This document shows, in pieces, positions 17,740 to 26,762 of a stretch of 64,000 nucleotides of DNA. The notes under the pieces were generated by a model. It saw only the letters and a list, made by a program, of their open reading frames with translations, searched no databases and was not told where the DNA came from. A program made the position numbers and the translations under genes. The stretch is from Pararhizobium sp. IMCC3301 (GTDB lineage: Bacteria; Pseudomonadota; Alphaproteobacteria; Rhizobiales; GCA-2746425). The stretch is from assembly GCF_030758315.1 (NCBI RefSeq), contig NZ_CP132336.1:682001-746000 (forward strand), in the 5' to 3' direction. Positions within the stretch are counted from its first letter, which is position 1. The number at the start of each line of letters is the position of its first letter.

Positions 17740-19700
17740 GGCTTCGTGGTCAAAGCTACAGATTGCCGGTGCCGCAGAAAAGCCATCGCCACAACAGGGA
17801 CAATCACCAAAGCAGACAAACCAAGCATCTCGATCTTGTTCAAAGGAATGACTGTGTGCCCTGGCAGAGGCATGATGATGCTGCCTGCAATCAGCAATCC
17901 CCTCTCGTACAGCTTCAAACGTCCCACGCCAACCAGATAACCTTGCATGGCACTTGCAAAACAAAGCACCCCGACAATAGCCAGACTAAGTGAGCTTAGG
18001 ATCTGGGTTACGCTGCCCACAAGGATCAGCGCCGGATCAAGCACAAAGAAGAACGGAATGAAATAGATCACGCTGCCAAGGCGCATGGCCTCAAACCCTG
18101 TGGCCATTGGCGCAGCTTGGGCTACCGACGCCGCCGCAAAAGCACCAAGTGCAACAGGTGGTGTAATAAATGACAGCATCCCCCAATAGAAGATGAACAT
18201 ATGAACGGCCATCGGGTTCATCCCGGTAGAGATCAGGGCTGGAGCCAGAATAATTGCCAGAAAAATGTAAGCTGCTGTCACGGTCATGCCGATGCCAAGA
18301 ACAAAACTTGTCATGGCACCGATCACCAGAAGTATCATAGGCGATCCACCGGCGATCGAAAGCAAGTCATTCACCAAAGTACCGGCCAATCCGGTCATTG
18401 AAAGAGCCCCAACAATCAATCCGATCCCGGCGAGAATTGCGACAAGCTCGACAAATAAGGTTGTCAGGGTATCGACGAAAGCCAACAGTTCCTTGCGCCC
18501 CCAGCGATTTTTCTTTGAGAACAACTGGTTGATAATCAAAAGAACCGGCGTGGCGTAAAATGGCGCCAGCATTTCGCGGCGCAAGAACAAAAGCAGGTAA
18601 ACAAGCAGCGCGAAGGCAAAGATGTAGTACCAGCCGTCTTTCAGGGTTTGCCGGATTGAAGGTAGTTCCGACCTATCCAACCCTTCGATCCCATCATTTG
18701 CCGCGCGGGAATCGATTTGAACAAACAGACCAAAAAAATACAGAAATGAGGGGATGATGGCAGCCAGAGCTACGCTGGCATATGAGACCTCAAGGAAATT
18801 GGCCATGATAAATGCCGTAGCGCCCATCACAGGCGGCATCAACACACCCCCTGTTGAAGCACAGGCCTCCACGCCAGCGGCAAAAGGTGCGCTTAACTTA
18901 ATGCGTCGCATGGCTGGGATGGTCATGACACCGGTGGTCATCACATTGGTGACCACTGAGCCACTCATTGAACCCATAAGACCACTGGCAACAATGGCCA
19001 CCTTCGCTGGACCACCACGGATGTGGCCCAGCAGAGCAAAAGCCAGATTGATAAAAAAAGTACCCGCTCCGGTATGCTGTAACGCTGCACCGAAGATCAG
19101 GAAGCCAATCACCAGATTGGAAAAAGCGCGCAGAGGAATTCCGACGATGCTTTCGTTGCTCATAGCGTGATAGCCCGCGGCGATTTCCAAAGGATAGGAA
19201 AAACCCCGAATTGGGCCGGGCATAATATCTGCAAAAAGTGGATAGAGGGACACAAGGGCAACGATGATCGCGAGTGCCGTTCCCCCTGCCCGCCGTGCTG
19301 CCTCAAATATCAAAAGCCACAGAGCCATCGAAAAGTAAGAGGCGTGCAGCGGGGCAGCCAGTTCCCAGCCATTTTGCATCATCTGCAAAGAGTTGGCTAT
19401 GAACCACCCCAAGACACCAACGGTCGCAACTGCCAGCATCACATCATATACAGGGACGCGTTTTTTGGGGGCAGAACCAGTTGCTGGCAGCAGAATAAAA
19501 ACTGTCGGAATAATCAATAGCAACAGCATATACATATACTGGTTGGCCAAAAGCGTATGGCCGACAAAAAAGTGCAAATTGAATACCTGGTTTATCGCAA
19601 GCAGAACAACAATACAGGTTCCAACCCGCAAGAGCCATATCCATGCCTGACCAAGATCGCGGAAGCGGCCGGTGGCCGCCTCCATTTCTACCGATGCCAT
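17736..19700 (-). CDS. TRAP transporter fused 4TM/12TM permease (TAXI type)
   Basis: The 654-residue membrane protein joins the small (DctQ-like) and large (DctM-like) TRAP permease units, as is usual when the receptor is of TAXI type. Conserved blocks include GLMGSMSGSVVTNVMTTG, the motif EACASTGGVLMPPVMGATAF and the C-terminal repeat SFITPPVALGAFAAASVA. The start at 19700 (MASVEMEAATG) has a GGGAG site inside the end of the receptor gene. It would drive sodium- or proton-coupled import with the TAXI protein encoded just upstream. Confidence 0.92.
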   Translation of the reverse strand: MASVEMEAATGRFRDLGQAWIWLLRVGTCIVVLLAINQVFNLHFFVGHTLLANQYMYMLLLLIIPTVFILLPATGSAPKKRVPVYDVMLAVATVGVLGWFIANSLQMMQNGWELAAPLHASYFSMALWLLIFEAARRAGGTALAIIVALVSLYPLFADIMPGPIRGFSYPLEIAAGYHAMSNESIVGIPLRAFSNLVIGFLIFGAALQHTGAGTFFINLAFALLGHIRGGPAKVAIVASGLMGSMSGSVVTNVMTTGVMTIPAMRRIKLSAPFAAGVEACASTGGVLMPPVMGATAFIMANFLEVSYASVALAAIIPSFLYFFGLFVQIDSRAANDGIEGLDRSELPSIRQTLKDGWYYIFAFALLVYLLLFLRREMLAPFYATPVLLIINQLFSKKNRWGRKELLAFVDTLTTLFVELVAILAGIGLIVGALSMTGLAGTLVNDLLSIAGGSPMILLVIGAMTSFVLGIGMTVTAAYIFLAIILAPALISTGMNPMAVHMFIFYWGMLSFITPPVALGAFAAASVAQAAPMATGFEAMRLGSVIYFIPFFFVLDPALILVGSVTQILSSLSLAIVGVLCFASAMQGYLVGVGRLKLYERGLLIAGSIIMPLPGHTVIPLNKIEMLGLSALVIVPVVAMAFLRHRQSVALTTKP

Positions 19701-19705
19701 TTTGG

Positions 19706-20851
19706 CTATTTCTCCCAATAGGCAGGCATGCCAGCAGTTGTCAGCGCCTTCAGGCGTGCTTCCATCCACCGCTCCTCAAAACCTTCGGGGCTTTTGTCTT
19801 CCAAGGCGTCCCAAGCAGAAGCAATTACCGATTGACGCTTCAGCAGATATTGATTGTTTGCTTCTGCACCATCGGTCCACATGCCCTGTGACTTCCAGAA
19901 GGCAACGGCGCCGTCGTGATACGGCAAAACCCACTCGAAATTCTGCCGGTCAGAGGCCCAGCCTGCAGCGGCTGGCTCCGCTGAGACATAATTGTCAAAT
20001 TGCTCAGTTATTGCACCGGCCATATTCATGACCAAACCAGCATCCTGATCAGGAGCCGTCACAAGAATTGGATAGGGAAAGCCACCGCATTCCAAAGGAT
20101 TATCCTTTGAAATATTTGTGCCTGAGGTTGCAAGGCGCTTTGCCATATGAGGCGCTACAGTCTGCATCCTATCCCAGTTTTCATCTTCGCTGTGAGGTGT
20201 CGACAACCAGTGCAGACCGCGCGGGGAGGCATCCAGTTCCGTGCCACCACCCGATGTAAAGGATGTCATCGCATCTGCCTGATCGTTCAGTATGGCCTTC
20301 CACGCTGCATCGAAACCACTGACGTCAACTCTGATGACGTCATCCCAGGTAAGTCCACCATAGGCCAGAAAGGCGGTAACATTGGATTGCAAAGCCGGTG
20401 AGCCAATTACCCACGGTAGCCGCTTGCCCTTTAGATCGGCTGCGGTCTTGATATTTGCATCTGCCGCTGTGCCAAGCGCCAGGCAATTGGTACCAGTTGC
20501 ACTTGCCACCATTTGCAGCCGTTGTGGACCAAGCTCAGGCTTTGCCCACCCCAAAACGCCCTCTGCGGCATAAAATACACCAGACCCAGCAGCCGAAAAA
20601 TCGATCTGTCCTCTGATAACAGGCACCACCCGAGAAACATCGTTTTTCGCTGGAACCACTCGCAAGGTCACTCCATAGGCATCTTGCAGGGCCTTGCCAA
20701 TTGCAACCGATTGCCCATAGCCGGAACTTCCGACATTGTAGGCTGTCCAGGAGACCGTCTCTGGCAGTTCCACATCTGAAGCATTGGTCAATCCTGCACT
20801 GCAAAGTGACAGTGCCACCGATAGCCCTAACGTATTGAGTATTTTGATCAT
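19706..20851 (-). CDS. TAXI-family TRAP solute receptor
   Basis: The 381-residue protein has a Sec signal peptide (MIKILNTLGLSVALSLCSAG) followed by the TAXI fold, with the characteristic YNVGSSGYGQSVAIGKALQD, GQIDFSAAGSGVFYAAEG and a C-terminal YHDGAVAFWKSQGMW. It binds the substrate for the fused permease. The start at 20851 follows a strong AGGGAGGG site. The gene is transcribed divergently from the IclR gene at 21168. Confidence 0.9.
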   Translation of the reverse strand: MIKILNTLGLSVALSLCSAGLTNASDVELPETVSWTAYNVGSSGYGQSVAIGKALQDAYGVTLRVVPAKNDVSRVVPVIRGQIDFSAAGSGVFYAAEGVLGWAKPELGPQRLQMVASATGTNCLALGTAADANIKTAADLKGKRLPWVIGSPALQSNVTAFLAYGGLTWDDVIRVDVSGFDAAWKAILNDQADAMTSFTSGGGTELDASPRGLHWLSTPHSEDENWDRMQTVAPHMAKRLATSGTNISKDNPLECGGFPYPILVTAPDQDAGLVMNMAGAITEQFDNYVSAEPAAAGWASDRQNFEWVLPYHDGAVAFWKSQGMWTDGAEANNQYLLKRQSVIASAWDALEDKSPEGFEERWMEARLKALTTAGMPAYWEK

Positions 20852-21167
20852 TTTATCCCTCCCTGGGGGTAATGAATCCCGAACTGCAGTCATAAACAGG
20901 GTTCCATGGGCTCTGATTGTCGCTGTTGAATCAACGAGAGCTATCTGTTCCTGATATGACTGAGTTTGTTCATCGATTTCCTCGTTCTCTTTGCCGAAGA
21001 TTTGTTGGTCCGTTGCATCCTGCGTAGCATTCTACGCTCAAATATCTGACCCAATCTTCATACCACTACTCTGCTCGTTGGCGGTAACTGCATCAACAAA
21101 AGCGTGGCTATGTTCCGCCACGTGGAATACCCTCCGGGCCATCAGGGAATGCAGAGGAAACCCAGAA
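20852..21167. other. Divergent control region between TAXI receptor and IclR genes
   Basis: No gene is visible in these 316 bases. They contain the strong ribosome-binding site of the receptor gene, the candidate IclR operator at 21113-21127 and the AGAGGA site of the iclR gene. Confidence 0.6.
21113..21127. promoter_or_regulatory. Candidate IclR operator, copy 2 (TTCCGC-N3-GTGGAA)
   Basis: TTCCGCCACGTGGAA matches the palindrome at 13493-13507 at all fixed positions. It lies 41 bases upstream of the iclR start, where binding would block that promoter, and about 260 bases from the TAXI receptor start. Confidence 0.55.
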
Positions 21168-21944
21168 ATGGCGTCATATTCACCGGTGCGTTCAGTTGAG
21201 AGGTGCTTACAAATCCTCGAATCCATGAACAAAAGTAAAGTCTCGTCCATCGCCTACCTGCATGCCCAAACTCAGCTGCCAAAGGCGACACTTGTCCGAC
21301 AACTGCAAACCCTTGAACAGCTTGGCTTCGTTTGCAGAAACGTACGTCAATCAGAATACCAGCTGACTTCAAAAGTGATGTCCCTCAGTTCGGGCTTTCA
21401 CAGTGACCCACTCGTGGTGGAAGCGGGGCGCGTTCACGCCGTCGCGGTCACACAATTGCTGACCTGGCCAACTTCGATTGCCATCCTCGATGGCAGCGAA
21501 GTAGTGGTGCGATTTTCAACAATTCCGGACAGTCCGATTTCACCATTCCATGCCACGTTAAACATGAGGCTCTCACTGGACCGGCATGCGCTTGGTCTTG
21601 CCTATCTGGCGTTTTGTCCTGCCGCAGAGCAGCGAATTCTCATAAATTCGATTTTGAATCCGGACCAGCAAACCCCAGAAACTTCGGACCTGTCTGACGC
21701 GCCGCTTTACCAGCGACTAAAAGTCATTTGCGAACAGGGATTTTCAGAACGGGAGGTAAACACAGGCGATGCAAGATCAAATACCATCGCCGTGCCCATT
21801 CTCGGGCAAAACAGGGTGTTGGGAACACTGGGGGTGACATATTTCCGCTCTGCGCTGCGGCGTAGCGAGGCGATCACCAAGTTTCTGGAGCCACTTCAGA
21901 CCTCTGCCCTGCAGATCGCCAAGAATGTTGCCACGCTCACCTGA
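21168..21944 (+). CDS. IclR-family transcriptional regulator
   Basis: The 258-residue regulator begins MASYSPVRSVERCLQILESM, the standard IclR entry, with a winged helix (residues about 10-70) whose recognition helix region reads QLPKATLVRQLQTL, and a C-terminal effector domain with LDRHALGLAYLAFCP and SNTIAVPILGQNRVLGTLGV. The start at 21168 follows an AGAGGA site; an upstream in-frame ATG would add 59 residues unlike the family. It is divergent from the TRAP-TAXI operon, and a matching palindrome lies in front of both this gene and the DUF6282 operon, so it probably controls both. Confidence 0.88.
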   Translation: MASYSPVRSVERCLQILESMNKSKVSSIAYLHAQTQLPKATLVRQLQTLEQLGFVCRNVRQSEYQLTSKVMSLSSGFHSDPLVVEAGRVHAVAVTQLLTWPTSIAILDGSEVVVRFSTIPDSPISPFHATLNMRLSLDRHALGLAYLAFCPAAEQRILINSILNPDQQTPETSDLSDAPLYQRLKVICEQGFSEREVNTGDARSNTIAVPILGQNRVLGTLGVTYFRSALRRSEAITKFLEPLQTSALQIAKNVATLT

Positions 21945-21961
21945 CGGAATTTGTCACTATC

Positions 21962-21985
21962 AAAAAGCGCCCGCGGTACTTTTTT
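21962..21985. terminator. Possible bidirectional terminator between convergent genes
   Basis: AAAAAG (21962-21967) and CTTTTT (21979-21984) flank a GC-rich core, giving a U-tract in either direction between the convergent iclR and fumarase-beta genes. The stem is weak. Confidence 0.3.
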
Positions 21986-22003
21986 GTGCAAGGCAGAAAT
22001 GCT

Positions 22004-22621
22004 TTAGAGTCGGGTTTCATTCAATTCCTGCATTAGACCGTCCAACCGGCCTTCCGCCTGTTTTTGCAAGTCAACATAGAGTGAATTACCCTTTGTATCC
22101 ACGCCGACAGTCAGAGGGCCCAACCGCTTGACCCTGAGTCGCGTCAGACGAAACTGAAGAATGAAGTCGTCCCAGACGACTTCAACAACCTCCTCGACCG
22201 CCTCTGATGTCAGAGCGCTGGCGCCGCCGACAAAAGACAGATACACGCACCCATTGCGTTGCATCGAGGCGACCGTGTCAGGCCCGACGCCGCCTTTCCC
22301 GCCAATTGCCTTTACGCCACTTCGGTCAATGATGGTCGGCAGGTAAGGCTCAAAACGTGTGCTTGTTGAAGGATTGATATATCGGCAAACACGCCCCTTA
22401 TCCGTTTCTTCGACATAAGCACCAACCTGGCAGAGCATTCCGTCCTTTAGCGACAAGGGAAGTGGTTTGCCGGCCTCGATATATTCCTTGATCCGTTTAT
22501 GCGTCGGCAATCCCACTGTAACCACGATATCCCCGGTCAAATAGACAAGATCGCCTATTTTCAGTTGGTTGAGCGCTTGCTGGTCGAAGGGCAGTGCTAG
22601 ATCATGGCTCTGATTTTGCAT
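22004..22621 (-). CDS. Class I fumarase / tartrate dehydratase-type beta subunit
   Basis: The 205-residue protein corresponds to the C-terminal (beta) domain of class I iron-sulfur hydro-lyases such as TtdB and the FumA C-terminal half. It shows KIGDLVYLTGDIVV, RDxAHKRI-like THKRIKEYIEAGKPLP, and IDRSGVKAIGGKGGVGPDT followed by CVYLSFVGGASAL. It starts one base inside the alpha-subunit stop (TAATG), so the two are coupled. The true substrate (fumarate, tartrate, mesaconate or a methylmalate) is not clear, and the gene's place in a catabolic operon argues against a Krebs-cycle role. Confidence 0.85.
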   Translation of the reverse strand: MQNQSHDLALPFDQQALNQLKIGDLVYLTGDIVVTVGLPTHKRIKEYIEAGKPLPLSLKDGMLCQVGAYVEETDKGRVCRYINPSTSTRFEPYLPTIIDRSGVKAIGGKGGVGPDTVASMQRNGCVYLSFVGGASALTSEAVEEVVEVVWDDFILQFRLTRLRVKRLGPLTVGVDTKGNSLYVDLQKQAEGRLDGLMQELNETRL

Positions 22622-23487
22622 TATTCAATCCGTTCGATCTGGCCCGAATTATAAATCCGCGCTCTTGTACGCCGGTTGATCCAGCAATTGAAACAGATCG
22701 CAACTGGCGTGAATCCGTGACCGGCAGAATAATCAATGTGGATACCCAAAGCGGTCGTATCTCCACCTTGCCCCATGGGACCGAACCCCAATTTGTTGAT
22801 GGCTTTCAGCAGGCGTTTTTCCATGTCAGCAAGGATAGGTTCCTCATTGGGGGTGCCCATTGGGCGAAGGGTCGCCATTTTGGCCATCTTCGCGGCATGA
22901 TCAAATGATCCCCCGATGCCCACTCCGATCATCACCGGCGGGCAATGTTGAGAGCCTGCTTTGATAGCCGTTTTTAAAATATATTCTTCAATATCTGCCA
23001 GTTCCGGATAGACGAAGATTTCAAGTGACGCCCAACGCCCTGACCCCAGCGCTTTCGGCGAACAGGTGATGTCAATATAGTCCGCTCCATCAACGACATC
23101 CCAAGATATGATAGGCATATCTTTGCCTTTGAAAGATCTTTCATTGGTCAGCGGGTTTTGAACAAATTTCAGCAGGGGCGGATCAATTCGTTCGACCAGT
23201 TCCTCAAAACCCGCAGCAAATGCGGATTTGAGATTTCCTTCAAACCTGGCCTGACTTCCGATCTTGACCGCATAGACAGGAACACCCGCATCAGAACACA
23301 AAAACCTGTCTTTTTCTTCCGCCAGTTGCGCGCTGCGGATCATGAAATCCAGCACCTTCCTGGCATTCTCTCCGGTTTCCTCGGAACGGGCTTCTTCAAG
23401 TCGTAATTTTGTATCTTCAGGGATTTTTTTAAGAGACCAGTCGTAAAGATCCGCAGAGACCCGCTTCAGAGTTTCATATTTGATCAT
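22621..23487 (-). CDS. Class I fumarase / tartrate dehydratase-type alpha subunit
   Basis: The 288-residue protein is the alpha part of a [4Fe-4S] hydro-lyase. Cys residues that can hold the cluster appear in DITCSPKALGSGR, AGSQHCPPVMIGVGIGGSFD and VAICFNCWINRRTRARI. The usual PKGGGSEN glycine motif is altered to PKALGSGRW, so it is an outlying member and substrate prediction from fumarase would be unsafe. The start at 23487 (MIKYETLKRV) follows the flavin reductase stop by one base; a longer upstream open frame lies inside that gene. Confidence 0.82.
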   Translation of the reverse strand: MIKYETLKRVSADLYDWSLKKIPEDTKLRLEEARSEETGENARKVLDFMIRSAQLAEEKDRFLCSDAGVPVYAVKIGSQARFEGNLKSAFAAGFEELVERIDPPLLKFVQNPLTNERSFKGKDMPIISWDVVDGADYIDITCSPKALGSGRWASLEIFVYPELADIEEYILKTAIKAGSQHCPPVMIGVGIGGSFDHAAKMAKMATLRPMGTPNEEPILADMEKRLLKAINKLGFGPMGQGGDTTALGIHIDYSAGHGFTPVAICFNCWINRRTRARIYNSGQIERIE

Positions 23488-23488
23488 G

Positions 23489-24118
23489 TCAGTCCTGCTC
23501 TCGTTTAGCGAAAACCCGAGGTAGTTCGAACCGAGGGCCAATCGTAGCAAAATCCAGATATCCCAAGCGACTAATATGCTGGACCTTGTCGTAATCCACC
23601 AAACCATCGGTCAGACAGGCATCGTCAATGTGGACACCAACAACTTCGCCAAAAACAACAGTGTTTGGGTTTTCGGGACGGTTAGTGGGAAGATGCAGTA
23701 CTTGAATTGTCTTGCATTCGAACTGAATAGGTGAAGCTGCAACGCGGTTTGGAAGGACCAACTTTGAGGCGGCGGGCTCCAGCCCGACTTTCGTCATCTC
23801 GTCAACTTCGCTGGCCCATGCGGTCGAGCTTAGGTTCACAGCCTCGCGCAATGGAAATGTGGCAGCGTTGTACACAAACTCGCCCGTGTCGCGTGCATTC
23901 ACCCAGGAATCCTTCGGGCTGCCATCCGGCTTGAGCCCATTGCACGAGAACATGACCGTGGGCGGAAAATTATGCACCAGATTGAAGTAGCTGAACGGAG
24001 CCAGATTGTGACACCCTTGGCGGTTTATGGTTGAAATCCATCCAATTGGCCGGGGCGAAACGCAGGCCGCAATCGGGTTATGGGCAAGCCCGTGGCCCTC
24101 ATCGGGTTCAAAGAACAT
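23489..24118 (-). CDS. Flavin reductase-like FMN-binding split-barrel protein
   Basis: The 209-residue product has the flavin reductase-like fold, with the conserved SPRPIGWISTINRQGCHNLA near residues 22-41 followed by PFSYFNLV, and a C-terminal RLGYLDFATIG. Relatives either supply reduced flavin to a monooxygenase or act on their own small substrate. No partner monooxygenase is seen in this operon. The gene overlaps the end of the dehydrogenase gene by eleven bases. Confidence 0.82.
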   Translation of the reverse strand: MFFEPDEGHGLAHNPIAACVSPRPIGWISTINRQGCHNLAPFSYFNLVHNFPPTVMFSCNGLKPDGSPKDSWVNARDTGEFVYNAATFPLREAVNLSSTAWASEVDEMTKVGLEPAASKLVLPNRVAASPIQFECKTIQVLHLPTNRPENPNTVVFGEVVGVHIDDACLTDGLVDYDKVQHISRLGYLDFATIGPRFELPRVFAKREQD

Positions 24119-24995
24119 CTTTACTATCCATCGGGCTGTCCTTCAAAGCTGCGGCCACCATGGAGACAAAATCTTCTTCCCCCGCGCCCGTTTCCTCGTG
24201 GCGCATGAAACTCTTCAGCGCGGCACCAAGGGCTGGCGCATCAATCCCGGCTGACATTGCCACATCATTGAACATTGCCAGATCAGAAACGATCCCGGAA
24301 ACGGTGAAACTTGGTGGCGTACTTTCGCCCAGAATAACGGGAACCTTAAGTGCCAACACACCATTGGCAGCAGGGCTGCCAGTCAGAATCTCAAGCATTT
24401 TGTCACCCGACAGACCAGCACTTTTCCCCACTTGCAGCGCTTCGCGAAGACATTGCCAATAACTTGCCAGCATCATGTTGTTGACGATCTTGGCCGCCAT
24501 GCCATGCCCCAGCGGACCGACATAATGGATGCGGTTTGACATGGCTCCAGCAACAGGTAGAAATCTGTCAACATCAGAGGCTTGGCCACCAATGTAGATC
24601 CCGGCCTTGCCCTGCGTAACCATAATTGGCCAGCCTGAGATGGGCGCATCAAGCAACTGGGCGCCTGCCGCGTCGATGCGCGCAGCAAAAGCGGTATGAA
24701 TTGCCGGATTGACGGTGCTGCAATCAACAATCAGCAGTCCCTCCAAGTTCGTTTCCAGCAGCCCGTCAAGAACTGATGAGACCGCCTGATCATCACTCAG
24801 CGACAGCAAGATTATGTCAGCGCATTCAACAATTGTTGCTAAGCTATTGTGCCCGGTAACGCCGCATTCCAATGCCCAACCGGCATCCACGCCGCGTCTT
24901 GTCCAAGCCTCAATCTGAAAGCCTTGTCCCGACAACCGTTCGGCAATTGCCGTACCCATTTTGCCAAGCCCGATAATGCCAATGCTGTTGTTCAT
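24108..24995 (-). CDS. 3-hydroxyisobutyrate dehydrogenase-family oxidoreductase
   Basis: The roughly 295-residue beta-hydroxyacid dehydrogenase begins with the nucleotide-binding motif GIIGLGKMGTAIAERL. It carries the substrate-binding DAPISGWPIMVTQGK, in which the usual SGG is SGW, and the catalytic lysine block GHGMAAKIVNNMML. Members act on 3-hydroxyisobutyrate, tartronate semialdehyde or related beta-hydroxy acids. The start is taken at 24995 (MNNSIGIIGLG) after AAAGAAAG; an ATG eight codons earlier is also possible. Confidence 0.85.
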   Translation of the reverse strand: MNNSIGIIGLGKMGTAIAERLSGQGFQIEAWTRRGVDAGWALECGVTGHNSLATIVECADIILLSLSDDQAVSSVLDGLLETNLEGLLIVDCSTVNPAIHTAFAARIDAAGAQLLDAPISGWPIMVTQGKAGIYIGGQASDVDRFLPVAGAMSNRIHYVGPLGHGMAAKIVNNMMLASYWQCLREALQVGKSAGLSGDKMLEILTGSPAANGVLALKVPVILGESTPPSFTVSGIVSDLAMFNDVAMSAGIDAPALGAALKSFMRHEETGAGEEDFVSMVAAALKDSPMDSKDVL

Positions 24996-25029
24996 CGAGC
25001 TTTCTTTTTGTTCGGCCACAATCCGCTCA

Positions 25030-26004
25030 TCAACTCTCTACCTCCAACATTGGATAATCGTCGGCATTCAGAACCCATCCCGGCTTCAGGCTGAAATCCA
25101 TGCGCGGCGGACAAAAAATGTCGACCATTGCATTATGACCGGAACCGGTAGCCCGGCTTGTATGCACAACCGGAGGCGGGATCACCAAAGCGGACGGCGC
25201 GCCGACCTTGAACTCAATATCATCACGCCAGTCGGCCATATCGGTCGTCCAAGGCCAGCGCAGGTGATGCGAATACGAACCCTCAAGCACCAGCGAACCC
25301 TGTTCGAAGTCGTCATGGTGGTGCGGTGATAATTTGGAGCTGTCCCGCGGACCCTCATAAGGATCAAGAATGTTCACCATGAATGTCGTACAGCGAAAGA
25401 TGCGGCCAAACCGGCCCTCCTCCTTCATGACATCCAGCGAATAGTGCCGCAATTTCCAACCATCAAGTGGCACAGGCCAAGCCTGGAATGAAGGTATATG
25501 ATCGCGCGGAATGTCATAGGCCTTGGCATTAGGACACAAAGCGACAAGGTCCGACGACTGGCTGGTAAATAGCCTGAAGAACCGCCCTCCCTCTGGAACG
25601 GTTACACAACTGTCCCCCGGAGGAATGAAGGCAATTGAATTGCCCACCACATTCTGACTTTTTCCATTCACCGAAATGACAGCACCGGCTGAAGGCAATA
25701 GCACAACATATTCATCCGGCTGATTGTTGCGATTGAAGGTGCCACCGGGTTCCGCTTCGGACTGAACCAAAATGAAGTTATGCCCGCGCAAAAACCAGCT
25801 GGCGCCATTTTTGTCACGAATGTTCGGGGCTGTATCATAAAAGGTCGCGAGTTGCGCCTCGGCGATCAACCCCGTCTTGGGTTTGCGCAGGACTGCAGTT
25901 GCCAGTGCTGCCCGGGGGTCGGATTTATCATAGGCCAACTGCGCCGCCTTTCTGTATCGGGAGAGCGTCTTGAAAGTTCTGTAGCAACGAACGGGCGGCA
26001 TCAC
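25030..26004 (-). CDS. Bicupin domain protein
   Basis: Two cupin barrels are visible. The first is around residues 60-150 (GGTFNRNNQPDEYVVLLPSA, SIAFIPPGDSCVTVP). The second is around 200-310, with the metal-type HHHDDFEQGSLVLEGSYSHH and a later PPPVVHTSRATG. The His-rich second cupin could hold a metal and act as a dioxygenase, isomerase or lyase. As drawn, the gene overlaps the aldolase by 77 bases, and the first 25 residues do not look cupin-like, so the true start is probably a TTG or CTG after about 25930. The function is not known. Confidence 0.72.
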   Translation of the reverse strand: MMPPVRCYRTFKTLSRYRKAAQLAYDKSDPRAALATAVLRKPKTGLIAEAQLATFYDTAPNIRDKNGASWFLRGHNFILVQSEAEPGGTFNRNNQPDEYVVLLPSAGAVISVNGKSQNVVGNSIAFIPPGDSCVTVPEGGRFFRLFTSQSSDLVALCPNAKAYDIPRDHIPSFQAWPVPLDGWKLRHYSLDVMKEEGRFGRIFRCTTFMVNILDPYEGPRDSSKLSPHHHDDFEQGSLVLEGSYSHHLRWPWTTDMADWRDDIEFKVGAPSALVIPPPVVHTSRATGSGHNAMVDIFCPPRMDFSLKPGWVLNADDYPMLEVES

Positions 26005-26728
26005 GCAACAATGCTTGATCCGACGTCACGATAAAGGCGCTAACACCCATGTCCGAAAGAGCCTGCGCATCTTGCACACTTCCCGACATTGCGCAGATAC
26101 GCACATTTGCTGCCTGCGCGGCTTGCACGATCTGCTGTGTTGCATCTTTCACTGGGGCCGATCCAGCTTTGCACTCACCATAAGCCACAGTCAGATCACC
26201 TCGGCCAATAAAGACCCCGTCAAGTCCAGTCGTGGCCACGATTTGTGAAATGCTATCGACAGCTTCGGGATCTTCGATCATGGCGATCACAAGCGCTCGT
26301 TCATCTTCATCGCGAAGATGCTCCGCAATTGATTTACTCCCGAAATTTCCAGCCCGGGTGGTCGCCGAATAACCGCGCGAACCCGTTCGGTAACGTGCCG
26401 CATCAACAATCTTTTTTGCCTTCGCCGCTGACGTAATATGCGGCACCAGGACACCGTCGGCACCACAGTCCAACACCGAAAGAATTGCCGCTGGATCATC
26501 ATTCTGGACCCGCACCAAACAGCCCAATCCCGATGCACGGCAGGCTAAAATGATATGGTCCGTGCTTTCTCGATTTATCGCTGAATGTTCCTCGTCAATG
26601 ACGACAAAATCAAAGCCCACTGTCGCAAGAATTTCCGCTGGCATGGTGTGAGCGACTTTCAGAAAACTACCGACAAGCTGAGCGCCAGCCAGAAATCTCT
26701 GTCGTAATGCCATGTTGGAATTACTCAT
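25928..26728 (-). CDS. HpcH/HpaI-family class II aldolase
   Basis: The 266-residue protein belongs to the HpcH/HpaI/citrate-lyase TIM-barrel family, metal-dependent aldolases that cleave 2-keto-4-hydroxy acids to pyruvate and an aldehyde. The family signature FDFVVIDEEHSAIN, the Arg in LVRVQNDDPAAILSVLDCGA, GVLVPHITSAAKAKKIVDA and FIGRGDLTVAYG are present. It follows the DUF6282 gene and precedes the bicupin. A likely role is retro-aldol cleavage in a ring- or chain-degradation route. Confidence 0.87.
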   Translation of the reverse strand: MSNSNMALRQRFLAGAQLVGSFLKVAHTMPAEILATVGFDFVVIDEEHSAINRESTDHIILACRASGLGCLVRVQNDDPAAILSVLDCGADGVLVPHITSAAKAKKIVDAARYRTGSRGYSATTRAGNFGSKSIAEHLRDEDERALVIAMIEDPEAVDSISQIVATTGLDGVFIGRGDLTVAYGECKAGSAPVKDATQQIVQAAQAANVRICAMSGSVQDAQALSDMGVSAFIVTSDQALLRDAARSLLQNFQDALPIQKGGAVGL

Positions 26729-26762
26729 AGCTGCCCCATTGAATAGCGCTCAGGCTGGACAC

